A stretch of DNA of 37,388 nucleotides from Streptomyces sp. NRRL B-1347 (GTDB lineage: Bacteria > Actinomycetota > Actinomycetes > Streptomycetales > Streptomycetaceae). The position numbers were made by a program, and so were the translations under genes. The notes below the pieces were generated by a model. That model made no database searches, was not told where the DNA came from, and saw only the letters and a program-made list of their open reading frames with translations. Below, piece by piece: positions 23,461 through 32,356 of the stretch. Numbering within the stretch: position 1 is the first letter of the stretch; every line of letters begins with the position of its first letter. The stretch covers positions 1-37,388 of the forward strand of contig NZ_JOJM01000075.1 of NCBI RefSeq assembly GCF_000720325.1, in the 5' to 3' direction.

Positions 23461-23639
23461 CGCGCGCCGCGGTGCGCAGTCACTGACGGGCGGCCTGACG
23501 GGGTGTCTCCTCAGTCCCCTCCGCCTCCACCCCCGCCTCCGCCGCCGCAACTGGAGCTTGGAACCACTCGAGCTGGGGCAGTTCGGCGCCGGCGGCCGGG
23601 CTGGGTACGACCCGCGCCCCCGTGACCCGGACTGGACCG

Positions 23640-23990
23640 GCGGCACTCCTGACGCCCAAGGCCATCCTGGGGGCCGCGGTGGGGCGAGTGGCGCGGTGTT
23701 GTTGCGCCCATTCAGTGCTCCTCGCGGCCCGATGGCAGGACTACACCGCCACCGCCAAGGACGACGCCCCCCTCACCGCGGAGGAACGCCTGGCCGTCAC
23801 CGCGCCTTTCGGCCAGGCATGGACCGCCCTGGCCCCCGCCCGGAAACCCTCCGCCCTTCCCGAGGCGATGGCCGAGCAGTACGCGCGCGGACCTTTCTGG
23901 TCCGGCACCCCCAAGCTCGCCTGGGACTTGTCCGGGCAGCTCATCGGGGGCACCAGTGCGGGCCGGTGTCCCGCATTCCCTTGCGTGGCC
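23640..23990 (+). pseudogene. remnant of an unrecognised protein
   Basis: The plus strand reads like protein over about 100 codons: ARWQDYTATAKDDAPLTAEE, then ALPEAMAEQYARGPFWSGTP and KLAWDLSGQL. There is no Shine-Dalgarno and the ends have no sense. On the other strand of 23480-23640 another protein-like segment (RVVPSPAAGAELPQLEWFQA) ends at 23480. Both are probably debris around the recombinase remnant. Confidence 0.28.
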
Positions 23991-24116
23991 GCGCGCCCGC
24001 GTGCTTACCCACCGTTGACCCGATGTTGATCCCCCGATGCCAGTTTCCTCCGTGGCGCCCCCGGCGTCGTCGTATTCGTACGGCACGAAAGTTCACGAGA
24101 GACAAGGAACCACCAG

Positions 24117-25628
24117 GTGCACGTGTCACAGCAGCAGCCCGGTCGCCGTACCGCGCTCAAGGCCGCGGGGGCCGGTGCCCTCGCCGTCGCCGTCGGTGCG
24201 GTGGCCGCCGACACGGCGTCCGCCCAGGACAGCACGACCGCGATACAGGGCGAGCGCGGGCTGGCCGCACAGTTGCGCCGCGCGCTGCCCGACGACCGGG
24301 TGCTGGTGCGCGGGGACGCGGCGTACGACGCGGAGCGTGCCGCGTACCACCGGGTCGTCGACCACCACCCGGCGGCGATCGTCGTGCCGTGCCACGCCGA
24401 TGACATCGCCACCGCCGTGCGCATCGCCGCGCAGCATCGCGTGCCGATCGCCGTGCAGGCCACCGGTCACGGCATCTCCCGCTCGGCGCACGGCGGGCTG
24501 CTCATCAACACCCGCCAGCTGAAGCGCATCCGCGTCGACGCCGCCAAGCGCACCGCCGTGGTGAGCCCCGGCGTGGTCTTCTCCGAACTCATCGACGCGG
24601 CGGCCGCCCACGGTCTGGCGCCCGCCAGCGGTTCGGCGGTGGACGTCAGCGTCACCGGGTACACCAGCGGCGGCGGCCTCCCGGTGATCGGGCGTACGGT
24701 CGGCTTCGCGGCCGACCACGTCACCCGTGTCGACCTGGTCGACGCCAAGGGGCGGCGGCGCAGGCTCACCCCGCACCGCGACGCCGACCTGTTCTGGGCG
24801 GTGCGGGGAGGCAAGTCCAACTTCGGCGTGATCACCGAGATCGAGACGGCGCTCTTCCCCATCACGCGGCTGTACGGCGGGAACATGCTGTTCATCGGCG
24901 GTGTGCCCGAACTGCTCAGGGCGTACCAGAAGTTCACCCGCAACCTCACCGAGCGGATGACGACCTCGCTGGTGATCGTGAACGTTCCGGCCGACAGCCC
25001 GGCCTTCCCCGAGCCGCTGCGCGGCAAGACCCTGGCCAAGCTGCGCGTCGCGTTCACCGGTGACGCGGCCGAGGGCGAGAAGCTGCTGCGCCCGCTGCGC
25101 GCCCTCCGCCCCGCCCAGGACGGCGTGGCTGAGATGCCGTACACCGACATCGCGAAGATCTACGCCGATCCGGCGGGCCCGATCCGTACGCGCGAGCGCG
25201 CCGGTGCGCTGCGGGCGCTGGACGACGCGACGCTGCGGCGCCTGCTGCGGGCCGCGGGGCCCGATGCCGACCGGCCCCCGATGGTCGTCGAGATCCGGCA
25301 CCTGGGCGGTGCGCTCGCGCGTGCCCCGAAGCACCCGAACGCGGTCGGGCCGCGCGATGCCGGGTTCAACCTGTTCGTCGCGGACGTGGCACCGGATCCG
25401 GGCAAGGACGCCGCCCTCGAAGCCGGGCAGCAGCGGGTCTTCGACATCCTCGGCCCCTCGCTGACCGGGCACGTGCAGCCGAACTTCCTCACCGACCGCG
25501 ACAAGACCGCCACGCGGGTGCGCCGCGCCTACCGGCCGCGGGACTACGAACGCCTCACGACCCTCAAGCGCCGCTACGACCGGCACAACCTCTTCCGCGT
25601 CAACCACAACATCCCGCCCGCGGCCTGA
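24117..25628 (+). CDS. Tat-exported FAD-binding oxidoreductase (PCMH/BBE family)
   Basis: A 503-residue flavoprotein. A twin-arginine signal (GRRTALKAAGAGALAVA) precedes DTASAQ, a likely cleavage site near residue 36, so it is exported folded. The PCMH FAD-binding domain follows: AIVVPCHADDIATAVRIAAQ, then IAVQATGHGIS with His118 as the usual covalent FAD site. The second attachment Cys of bicovalent enzymes is absent: the matching region is DVSVTGYTSGGGLPVIGRTV. The BBE segment YDRHNLFRVNHNIPP closes the protein. Members oxidise sugars, alkaloids or other alcohols; the substrate here is unknown. AAGGA lies 8 bases before the GTG. Confidence 0.85.
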   Translation: MHVSQQQPGRRTALKAAGAGALAVAVGAVAADTASAQDSTTAIQGERGLAAQLRRALPDDRVLVRGDAAYDAERAAYHRVVDHHPAAIVVPCHADDIATAVRIAAQHRVPIAVQATGHGISRSAHGGLLINTRQLKRIRVDAAKRTAVVSPGVVFSELIDAAAAHGLAPASGSAVDVSVTGYTSGGGLPVIGRTVGFAADHVTRVDLVDAKGRRRRLTPHRDADLFWAVRGGKSNFGVITEIETALFPITRLYGGNMLFIGGVPELLRAYQKFTRNLTERMTTSLVIVNVPADSPAFPEPLRGKTLAKLRVAFTGDAAEGEKLLRPLRALRPAQDGVAEMPYTDIAKIYADPAGPIRTRERAGALRALDDATLRRLLRAAGPDADRPPMVVEIRHLGGALARAPKHPNAVGPRDAGFNLFVADVAPDPGKDAALEAGQQRVFDILGPSLTGHVQPNFLTDRDKTATRVRRAYRPRDYERLTTLKRRYDRHNLFRVNHNIPPAA

Positions 25629-25678
25629 CCTGCCGAGCCGGTCAGCGTCGTGTCGAGCCCGCGGGTGCCGTTCCCGCA

Positions 25679-25716
25679 CGCGGGTGCGGCCCCCGCCAGG
25701 GGCGGCCGCACCCGCG
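25679..25716. terminator. bidirectional terminator between convergent genes
   Basis: A 13-bp stem (25679-25691 with 25704-25716) around a 12-nt loop lies between the oxidoreductase stop (25628) and the lectin stop (25726), and can serve both strands. Confidence 0.6.
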
Positions 25717-25725
25717 CGGGGCGGG

Positions 25726-26265
25726 TCAGTAGCGGGTCCACACCTGGGGCGCGGCCCCCGTGCAGACCGTCTGGCGCACCTCGCGGCGGCTGCCGGAGGG
25801 CGCCGCGCCGTCGTCGAGGCACAGGCCGCTCGCGACGTTCTTGATGGTGACCTTGTTGCCGCCCAGTTCGATGAACTCCCAGCGCTGCTGGGAGACGTTG
25901 TCACAGGGCCTCTGCACGACGCTGGTGCCGGGCGTCGCGCTGAAGGCCTGCATGCACTTGTTGGAGTGGGTGGCTCTCAGCAGGGACGTGGGGTTGTCCA
26001 CCTCGAAGCTGAGCGAGAACCGCTGGTGGGACTTGCCGTTGCAGTTGAACTGCTGGAGCGGGGTGTTGTCCGCCGAGGAACCGGCCTGTACGTCGAGGCA
26101 CTTGCCGGTGCCCGCGTTCTGGAACGAGTACTGGCCGGAGACCCCGGCGTGGGCCGGGCCCGCGAGGACGGCGGTGGCCGCGAGGGCGGCGCTCGCGGCG
26201 ATCCCGGCGCGGACGGTGAAGGAACCGGTGAGCTTCGTACGCTTCATGCGCTTCGTACGCTTCAT
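25726..26265 (-). CDS. secreted ricin-type beta-trefoil lectin
   Basis: A 179-residue exported protein. The N-terminus is strongly basic (MKRTKRMKRTKLTG), followed by a Sec signal helix and AGPAHA cleavage site near residue 40. The rest is one RICIN domain with three beta-trefoil repeats. Marks are KCLDVQAGSSADNTPLQQFN, then HQRFSL; KCMQAF, then SQQRWEFIE; LCLDDG, then APQVWTRY. The repeats carry paired cysteines. It probably binds a carbohydrate outside the cell; no catalytic domain is attached, so it may be a stand-alone binding module. GGGAG precedes the start. The 5' end contains a short direct repeat (MKRTKRMKRTK). Confidence 0.85.
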   Translation of the reverse strand: MKRTKRMKRTKLTGSFTVRAGIAASAALAATAVLAGPAHAGVSGQYSFQNAGTGKCLDVQAGSSADNTPLQQFNCNGKSHQRFSLSFEVDNPTSLLRATHSNKCMQAFSATPGTSVVQRPCDNVSQQRWEFIELGGNKVTIKNVASGLCLDDGAAPSGSRREVRQTVCTGAAPQVWTRY

Positions 26266-26573
26266 ACGAGGTCATCTCCCTGGATCGGGTGCGGATGGTG
26301 GCAGGGGGCGCCCGGTGCCGCGCGGCGGACCAGGCGTTTCCCCTCGTTCGCGGGCAAGTCTCGCGGTGGCCCCGCGCGCCCCTCAAAGCCTTTCGAGGAA
26401 CATCGAATCCAGACATTTCGCGGTCCCGTGCGGGGGTTCCGGTCACATGACCTTGGTCGTGCGCCGTCCGGCGTCCCGTCCGTCTAGCGTGATCACGCGG
26501 TTCGGCCGATCAAGCTCGGCGGGCCGCTGCTTCCGCATGCTCCACGACCCACCGAGTCCCTGGAGAAACGACG
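26266..26573. other. divergent intergenic region
   Basis: About 310 bp between the lectin and ArsR-type genes, which are transcribed away from each other; both promoters should be here. No clear operator palindrome or repeat was found by eye. Confidence 0.4.
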
Positions 26574-27599
26574 GTGTTACGCATCCACTTCACCGCCGAT
26601 GACCTGATCCGCCTGCGGTTCGCCGAAGCCCCCGACCCGCTCGCCGAGACCATCCTGAGCCTGCCCCTTCTCCAGACCGAGCGGCCCGACCACCGGCCGT
26701 CGAGCGCGGGCCTGTCGGGCTGGCGCGAACGCACGCGCCGCGCGCTGCGCCCCGAGATGCGGCTCCTGCTCGACCTGGCCCCCGCGGGCCTGGGCGAGTA
26801 CATCCCCGAGGCGTTCACCCACGCCGCCACCCCGACCCTCGCCGACAGCCTCGACCACACCTGGTCCCTGCCGACGGGCCAGTGGTCCGCGGACTGGCGC
26901 GCCACCCGGCTGCTGCGGCCCGGCGCGCCGCGGTGGATCCACGAACTGCACCACGGGGACCGGGCGTGGGCCGCGCTCGTACGGCGCCAACTGCGCTCCT
27001 ACCACGCCCTGGCCGTCGCCCCCTACTGGGCGCAGCTCCTGGCGGTCGCGCAGGCCGAGCGGACCCAGCGGGCGATGACGACCGTCGACGCGGGCGTCGA
27101 GGGGCTGCTGCGCACCCTGCACCCCGAGATCTCCTGGGCCGCGGGGGTGCTGACCGTGCCCTGCGCCAAGGACACCGACCTCGAACTCCGCGGCCGCGGA
27201 CTGCTGCTCGTACCGACGTTCTTCTGTTCCCGGCCGCTCGTACTCGTGGACAACGCCGAGCCCGAGCGGCCCTTCGTGCTGCGCTATCCGCTCGCGCACT
27301 CCCTGATCGACTGCGCCACCGTGGTGACGGCGGGCACGACGGCGGCCGGCGAGGGACTGACGGCCCTGCTCGGCACCACCCGCGCCCGTACGCTCGATGC
27401 CGCGCGGAGCCCCGCGGGCACCGCCGAACTGGCCCGGCGCACCGGCACCTCCGCGGCCACCGCCAGCCACCACGCCTCGGTCCTACGGGCCGCGGGCCTG
27501 CTCACCACGCGACGGGAGGGCCCGGGGGTGCGCCACGCCCTGACCCCCCTGGGGCGCGCGCTGCTGCACGGAGGCCCGCCGTCCGGATCGATCGAGTAG
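26574..27599 (+). CDS. ArsR-type winged-helix regulator (DUF5937-like)
   Basis: A 341-residue regulator common in Streptomyces. The first 260 residues are the long N-terminal domain of this group: LRIHFTADDLIRLRFAEAPD at the start, RALRPEMRLLLDLAPAG and LVPTFFCSRPLVLVDN near the end. The winged helix is at about 275-335: LARRTGTSAATASHHASVLR (recognition region) and AGLLTTRREGPGVRHALTPL. No metal-binding cysteines of classical ArsR sensors are visible, so it probably senses something else or nothing. GTG start with GGAG upstream. It is divergent from the lectin, a possible target, and convergent with the hydrolase gene, with only 4 bp between stops. Confidence 0.82.
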   Translation: MLRIHFTADDLIRLRFAEAPDPLAETILSLPLLQTERPDHRPSSAGLSGWRERTRRALRPEMRLLLDLAPAGLGEYIPEAFTHAATPTLADSLDHTWSLPTGQWSADWRATRLLRPGAPRWIHELHHGDRAWAALVRRQLRSYHALAVAPYWAQLLAVAQAERTQRAMTTVDAGVEGLLRTLHPEISWAAGVLTVPCAKDTDLELRGRGLLLVPTFFCSRPLVLVDNAEPERPFVLRYPLAHSLIDCATVVTAGTTAAGEGLTALLGTTRARTLDAARSPAGTAELARRTGTSAATASHHASVLRAAGLLTTRREGPGVRHALTPLGRALLHGGPPSGSIE

Positions 27600-27603
27600 G
27601 GGA

Positions 27604-29202
27604 TCAGCGGCGCGACGGGTCCGCCGACCTGGCCTGGGGCGCTCCTTGTGGAGCCGGGGCTTCTTTGACGCCGGGGCAGGTTCCGTCCGCCGTTCGTCCG
27701 GTGCGGAAGAAGGTGACGGCCTTCGCCGCGCAGGGAGTGCGGGGCAGGGAGGAGTGGGCATCGTCCAGGATGGTGAGCAGGGTTCCTCCGGTGGCGTCAC
27801 GGGCCTGCTCGGCCCAGGCGTAGGGAGTGACGTACTCGTAGAGGTGACCGGACAACTGAAGGGCGCTGGCGCCGCGTCGGGGAGGGGAGGCCTGAGCGTC
27901 GAGGGGCCAGTCCGCGCACCAGAGGCTGAGCGCGGACCCGCCCGCCGCGGGGTCGGCCGCCCGGCGCGCCTCCCGGGCCGCCCACACCTCATCGAAGGTG
28001 CGGCTCCTGGGGTTCGTGTTGCAGAACATCGCGTTGTACTCGACCGGGTTGAAGGGGCTGCGCGGGTTGCTCAGTCCGAAGCGCGGCGGCTTGGGTCCCG
28101 GATCCGTGGGTTCCGGCGGCTCCGGCGGGTCGGGAAGCCTGGGGGGCGTCGTGCCCTTGAGGGCCGCGACGAGGTTCCTGGCCCCGGTGTCCCACTCATC
28201 TCGCTCCAGCACCAGCTGCTCGAGCACCCAGTCACCGTCCAAGCGCCTCTGGCCGATGACACGGGGCTTGCCCTCCAGCTCGCCGCGCAGGGCGCCGAGC
28301 CGTTTGCGTACGGTGGCCTTGTCGGCTCCCAGGTGGTAGTCGGCGTCACGCTGGGCCAGCCACCTGATGTAGGAATCGATGCCCTTCTTGCCGACGGCCT
28401 CGCTGTCGGCGTCCATCGTGGGCCAGTGACGCGTGGGAGGAACGATCGAGTCGAGCCACATGCGTTCCGTACGGGCATCGAACAGGGAACGGTAGGCCAT
28501 GCCGACGGCGGTGGTGAACGAGGTGCCGTAGAAGTTCACCTTCTCCGCCCCCAAGGCGGTTCGGAGCCGGTCGATGTCCCGGGCGGCATTTTCCGGAGTG
28601 ATCTGCCGCGCGAACTCCGGATCGGCCTGCGTACAGCGCTTGTTCAACTCGGCCTGCTGGTCGAACTCCGCCTTCGCGACCTCCCTCTGCGGCGCGTCCA
28701 ACGCCGTGTGCCGAAGCGGCTTCACGTCGCATCTGATGTGCTCGCTGTATCCCGAGCCGCGCAGGTCGAGACCGATGAAGTCACGTTCGCCGTTGAGCGG
28801 GCCGAGCCCGTACCGCGCCGTCGACGTCACATCGGCGATGTTGGCGAATCCTGGCCCGCCCAGGATGGACACCAGAGGCGTCCGGCCCGCCTTCTCGGGG
28901 TCGGTGGCCTTGAGGCGACTGACCGCGATGGTGATCTTGCGACCGTCGGGGTCGTCGTAATCCATGGGCACGCGCAACTCGGCACACTCGGTGCGGGCAT
29001 CGCCCGCGACCGGCCAGTCCTTGGCCACGGCCGAGCAGAGCTTCCAGTCGAGCGCTGCCTGGCCGGACGGTTCGGTGTCGCGCGCGCTGGCGACGCCGGA
29101 GCTCGCCTGAAGCCCGGCGAGCACGGCTGACAGCGCGAGAATGCGGCGGTACCCGTGCCGGCCGACAAGGCGGCCGGCACGGGTAACGGTCATGGGTGAC
29201 AC
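27604..29202 (-). CDS. secreted alpha/beta hydrolase, TAP-like (tripeptidyl aminopeptidase family), atypical active site
   Basis: A 532-residue exported hydrolase. I chose GTG 29202 because GGAGG lies 9 bases upstream; ATG 29193 is the alternative. A signal peptide ends near SGVASA. The fold is that of Streptomyces Tap-type peptidases: oxyanion loop SILGGPGFA (112-120), DFIGLDLRGSGYS (141-153), nucleophile elbow YGTSFTT with Ser228, and the TAP-like C-terminal domain with NPRSPFNP, WCADWP and DDAHSSL (His483). Three details differ from the norm: HGGPG is LGGPG, GxSYGT is GTSFTT, and the aspartate of LDPVTPY is replaced (LYEYVTPY). A Pro-rich insert lies at 352-373. It may have altered or no peptidase activity. 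Confidence 0.8.
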   Translation of the reverse strand: MSPMTVTRAGRLVGRHGYRRILALSAVLAGLQASSGVASARDTEPSGQAALDWKLCSAVAKDWPVAGDARTECAELRVPMDYDDPDGRKITIAVSRLKATDPEKAGRTPLVSILGGPGFANIADVTSTARYGLGPLNGERDFIGLDLRGSGYSEHIRCDVKPLRHTALDAPQREVAKAEFDQQAELNKRCTQADPEFARQITPENAARDIDRLRTALGAEKVNFYGTSFTTAVGMAYRSLFDARTERMWLDSIVPPTRHWPTMDADSEAVGKKGIDSYIRWLAQRDADYHLGADKATVRKRLGALRGELEGKPRVIGQRRLDGDWVLEQLVLERDEWDTGARNLVAALKGTTPPRLPDPPEPPEPTDPGPKPPRFGLSNPRSPFNPVEYNAMFCNTNPRSRTFDEVWAAREARRAADPAAGGSALSLWCADWPLDAQASPPRRGASALQLSGHLYEYVTPYAWAEQARDATGGTLLTILDDAHSSLPRTPCAAKAVTFFRTGRTADGTCPGVKEAPAPQGAPQARSADPSRR

Positions 29203-29651
29203 GAGGGGAAACCTCCGCAAGAGGAGAGGACGTGGTCCGCGGCGGTCGCGGGCCACTCCACCCTCAACAGACCGTGTGTCAGCCGTGCGGCTGTCCGACA
29301 GCGGTTGGACCTCAGGCGTGTGTCACCGATGTCAACGCATGCGTGGATGTGGGGTTGTGGGTGTGACGCGGTGGGCGCCTACCAGCCGCGGACCGTGGCG
29401 TCCCTCCCGTCGTCGACCTGGCTCGTGGTCTCGTGCGCCAATCCCTCCCGGCAGCCGCCCGACCCGGTGCGAGGGGAGAGTCCCGGCAACAGCAGCTGCT
29501 CTCCCCGTACGGCCGGTGCCCGAGCGCGCCGGGACACCGGCGGACAGACGCTGGCCCGGGTGTAGCACAGCTGGTTCCCGGCGTGCGGGGTCTGCTCGCT
29601 GGTATGACTGAAGAGCGGGGCAAAGCCGGGTAAGCAGGAGAGGGCTGGGGC
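29203..29651. other. intergenic region with two hairpins
   Basis: About 450 bp between divergent genes. Two adjacent inverted repeats lie on the side of the 29652 gene: GGGGAGAG/CTCTCCCC (29473-29480 with 29499-29506) and GCCGGTG/CACCGGC (29512-29518 with 29535-29541). They could form a structured leader. They do not match any riboswitch consensus that I know. Confidence 0.4.
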
Positions 29652-30863
29652 ATGTCGGAGTACCAGCACGTGCAGTTCGCGGTGGACGCGCCACTGAGCG
29701 ACGCGCAGCTCGCACAGGTCCGCGCGCTGACCACGCGGGCCCGCCTGACTCGCCACAGCCTGGTCAACACCTACAGCTGGGGCAACTTCAAGGGCGACCC
29801 CCACCGTCTGATCGAGAGCCACTACGACGCCTACCTCTACTTCGCCAACTGGGGCACCCGCGAAGTCATCCTGCGCTGGCCCGCCAGCGCCTTGCCCCTG
29901 GCGAGCGTCGTGGGCTACTGCGCCGGGCCCTCAGCGGCATGCCGACAGGCCGGTCGCTACGTCGTCCTCACGCTGCGCTCCGACCGCGAGGACGGCGGTG
30001 AGGACGGCGGTGAGGACTTCCACGAGCTCTTCGGCGATGATGACGACCCGGAGGAGGGGAGTGAGCGGTGGCTGCCCTCCATCACCCGTGCCCGCCACTT
30101 GCTCGCCGAGGGCGACCGGCGTCCGCTCTACCTGGCCTGGCTGCTGAACCTGAACGAGGGCGAACTCGACAGCACCGACCTGGAGCCTGCGGTGCCACCG
30201 GGCCTGGCCGATCTGCCCGAGCCCCTGGCTGACCTGGCCGCGTTCCTGCGCATCGACCCCGACCTCATCGCGGCCGCGGCTACCCGCTCACCCAAGAGCC
30301 CTCCCCGTCCAACGCCCGCCGAGTACCGGACCTGGCTCGCCACCCTGGACGCGGCCGACAAGGACACCGCGCTGGCCCGCCTGCTCCACGACGGCGACCC
30401 GCAGGTCCTCGCCCAGCTCCGCCACCGCTTCCACGACACGAGGACCGCCCCGGCCAGCAGCCCGGGTCCGGCGCGCACAGTCGCCGCGCTGCGCGCCCAG
30501 GTCTCCGCCGACCGGGCCGCGCGCATCGCCGAAGCCGAACGCTGCCAGGCCGTGGAACGCCAGCGGGCGGCCCGCGCGGCCCAACAGGCGCAGCAGCAAC
30601 GCCTGAAAGCCCTGCGGCACGACCCGGAGGCTGCCTGGACCCGCGTGGGTGACCTGCTCACGCAGCGGGGAACCCGGCACTACGCCGAGGTCGTCCGGCT
30701 GCTGTCCGACCTGGCGGCCCTCGCCGACCAGCAGAAGAACCTGGACACCTTCACCGCACGCTACGCCTGCTTCCTCGATCTGCATCGCACGAAGAAGGCC
30801 CTGCTGCGCGAGCTGCGAGCCGCTGGACCGCACCTCGCCGTCCTCACACCCGAGGCGCGCTGA
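29652..30863 (+). CDS. conserved actinobacterial protein of unknown function (403 aa)
   Basis: A soluble protein beginning MSEYQHVQFAVDAPLSDAQL. The first 110 residues carry the marks of a widespread uncharacterised family: VNTYSWGNFKGDPHRLIESH (38-57), YDAYLYFANWGTREVILRWP. An acidic tandem repeat (EDGGEDGGED) follows, then RPLYLAWLLNLNEGELDSTD and PGLADLPEPLADLAAFLRID. The C-terminal half is a long coiled region rich in Ala, Arg and Gln (AEAERCQAVERQRAARAAQQ), and ends with a helical bundle (YAEVVRLLSDLAALADQQKN). Relatives, as I recall, are often found next to SWIM zinc-finger genes; none is here. Function unknown. Confidence 0.75.
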   Translation: MSEYQHVQFAVDAPLSDAQLAQVRALTTRARLTRHSLVNTYSWGNFKGDPHRLIESHYDAYLYFANWGTREVILRWPASALPLASVVGYCAGPSAACRQAGRYVVLTLRSDREDGGEDGGEDFHELFGDDDDPEEGSERWLPSITRARHLLAEGDRRPLYLAWLLNLNEGELDSTDLEPAVPPGLADLPEPLADLAAFLRIDPDLIAAAATRSPKSPPRPTPAEYRTWLATLDAADKDTALARLLHDGDPQVLAQLRHRFHDTRTAPASSPGPARTVAALRAQVSADRAARIAEAERCQAVERQRAARAAQQAQQQRLKALRHDPEAAWTRVGDLLTQRGTRHYAEVVRLLSDLAALADQQKNLDTFTARYACFLDLHRTKKALLRELRAAGPHLAVLTPEAR

Positions 30864-30882
30864 ACACGGCATCGCCGGAGTG

Positions 30883-30933
30883 CCGAGACGGGGCCGCCGA
30901 GACGGGGCCGCCGAGACGGGGCCGCCGAGACGG
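30883..30933. repeat. 14-bp tandem repeat, 3.6 copies
   Basis: The unit CCGAGACGGGGCCG starts at 30883, 30897, 30911 and 30925 (last copy partial) without mismatch, 20 bp after the end of the 29652 gene. It is in non-coding sequence. Confidence 0.8.
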
Positions 30934-31152
30934 CAACGCCCTGCCTGCGCGGCTCGTTCACCCGCGTGCGGGGCTCGGGGCCGCCTGGATACGCCCCTGG
31001 GGACTGGCCGCTCTCGGGGCTGGGCCACCCCCTGCCGCCGCGCGACACACGTGAAAGATGACCACGGTAGGGCGGCGGTGCGGCGGCCGGGCACTGGGCC
31101 GCCGTGCACCGACGGAGCAGGCCACGACAAGGCGGTCGTCCGCTACGCTCAG

Positions 31153-31404
31153 GTGACACCAGCGGTGATCACCCCCACCGGCATGACCATGGGCGGGCTG
31201 GCCGCGCTGACCACCGCCGGACAGATGACCCACGCCTACGACGCCCCGCCGCAGGCGTGCGCGGTCTACGCTCGCGTGGAGCCGGGCCGGTCCACCGCCG
31301 TCCGCTGGGTCGGCGACGGCCGCGCCTACGCCGTCGACGGCATCCAGCTCATTCAGCGGAGCGAGCGGGCGCGACATCGGCGCACCGGCGCGGGTGTCGC
31401 ATGA
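31153..31404 (+). pseudogene. fragment of a PP2C-type protein phosphatase
   Basis: The frame reads VTPAVITPTGMTMGGLAALT, ACAVYARVEPGRSTAVRW and VGDGRAYAVDG, then ends in an unrelated Arg-rich tail. V-G-D-S-R-A-Y is the motif of PP2C phosphatases in which the Asp binds metal; here the Ser is Gly. Only about 60 residues of a domain of about 230 are present, with no start signals. It is a remnant. Confidence 0.4.
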
Positions 31405-31639
31405 GGGGTGGTAGGCGCTCGGCCCAAGCCCTCGCATCCCCCTCTGTGCCGAGCGGCGCGGGCTGCGGCAGGGGATGTGCACGGCTCTACGATGCGCGCG
31501 TGCAGCGTGGCCAGCAGTGTCCGGCATAGAGGGCGGGCACCCGAGAGAGCGGCGGGGCCCGGCCGCGCGCACCGCAGACCACCAGGACCACGACGGTGTG
31601 CCGCCCAGTTCCGCCGCCGTCGAGGGGCGGGCACTCCAC

Positions 31640-31971
31640 CTCTGCCCGGAGCGCGGTTCACAGAGCCCGCCACCGAACGCCGGGCGGGCCAGGGCGATCC
31701 CGGCGGGCTGGAGGCGCTCGAGAATCCGGCGGGTGTCGCCGCGCCGGTGGTGGCCGGTGACCTCGGCCAGGCACACGTAGCGCCGCCCGCAGCCCGCCCG
31801 CTCGCTTCCCACCGGCGGCGGCAGGACGCCGCACAGCTGGCCCAGCAGTTCCGCCAGCACCTGCTCGGCCTGATCGCCTGTCAGGGGCCAGGACAGCGAG
31901 AAGCCCCGGGACACGTCCCGGACGGCCAACCACAGCGAGTCCTCTGCCAGGCCGTTGCGCTGGGCCAGCAC
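31640..31971 (-). pseudogene. hypothetical protein, probably truncated
   Basis: From GTG/ATG 31971 the minus strand reads MLAQRNGLAEDSLWLAVRDV, LTGDQAEQVLAELLGQLC and CGRRYVCLAEVTGHHRRGDT, then RRILERLQPAGIALARPAF, after which the frame stays open but loses its character. The start of the protein may lie further upstream. No family recognised. It overlaps nothing else that is convincing. Confidence 0.35.
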
Positions 31972-32128
31972 GGTACGCGTTCGGCCTCACTCACCGGCGA
32001 GGCGGAGGGACCAGAACGATCGCGGGTGCTCACGCCGCCCGGCGCCCGCCGGGAGGGCCTCGCCGGTGCCCGATGGCTCTGCCAGACTGTCTGGCGGACC
32101 CAGTCCGGGAACCACCGGGAGGCGGCAG

Positions 32129-32356
32129 GTGCGGCGTCGGGTGTGGCGGTGGAGCGTCGCGGTGTGGGGCGCCCTCGTGATCGCAGGAGGCCTCCTCACC
32201 CTCGGTCTCGAGAGCGGTGAGGACGGCGGGGCCGCGGATCCGGGCAGCAGTACGTCGGACAGGCCGGTCAGCACCAGCACCGACCTCCCGTGCCCGGCCC
32301 CGCCCGGGGAAGAAGAGGGAGCCACGCTACGCGCGTGCGCCGTGGCCGACGACTAG
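32129..32356 (+). CDS. small membrane-anchored protein (75 aa)
   Basis: GTG 32129 has an excellent GGGAGG six bases upstream. The product starts VRRRVWRWSVAVWGALVIAG, with a basic end and one membrane helix (to about residue 27), then a Ser/Thr/Asp-rich segment that would lie outside the cell, with two cysteines (DLPCPAP, RACAVADD) and a stop. It may be a short surface or secreted protein. No homologue is recognised. Confidence 0.6.
   Translation: MRRRVWRWSVAVWGALVIAGGLLTLGLESGEDGGAADPGSSTSDRPVSTSTDLPCPAPPGEEEGATLRACAVADD

Noticed and set aside
23515..23560. Run of CCNCCN triplets that reads as polyproline on one strand
   Set aside because: Low-complexity sequence in decayed DNA with no supporting start or neighbours; not called as a gene.
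27646..29130. A 494-codon open frame on the plus strand opposite the hydrolase
   Set aside because: The minus strand has signal peptide, GTSFT elbow and TAP-like domain; the plus frame is a GC-bias shadow.
29473..29541. A cobalamin or c-di-AMP riboswitch before the 29652 gene
   Set aside because: Two simple hairpins are present, but the conserved core words of those riboswitches are not.
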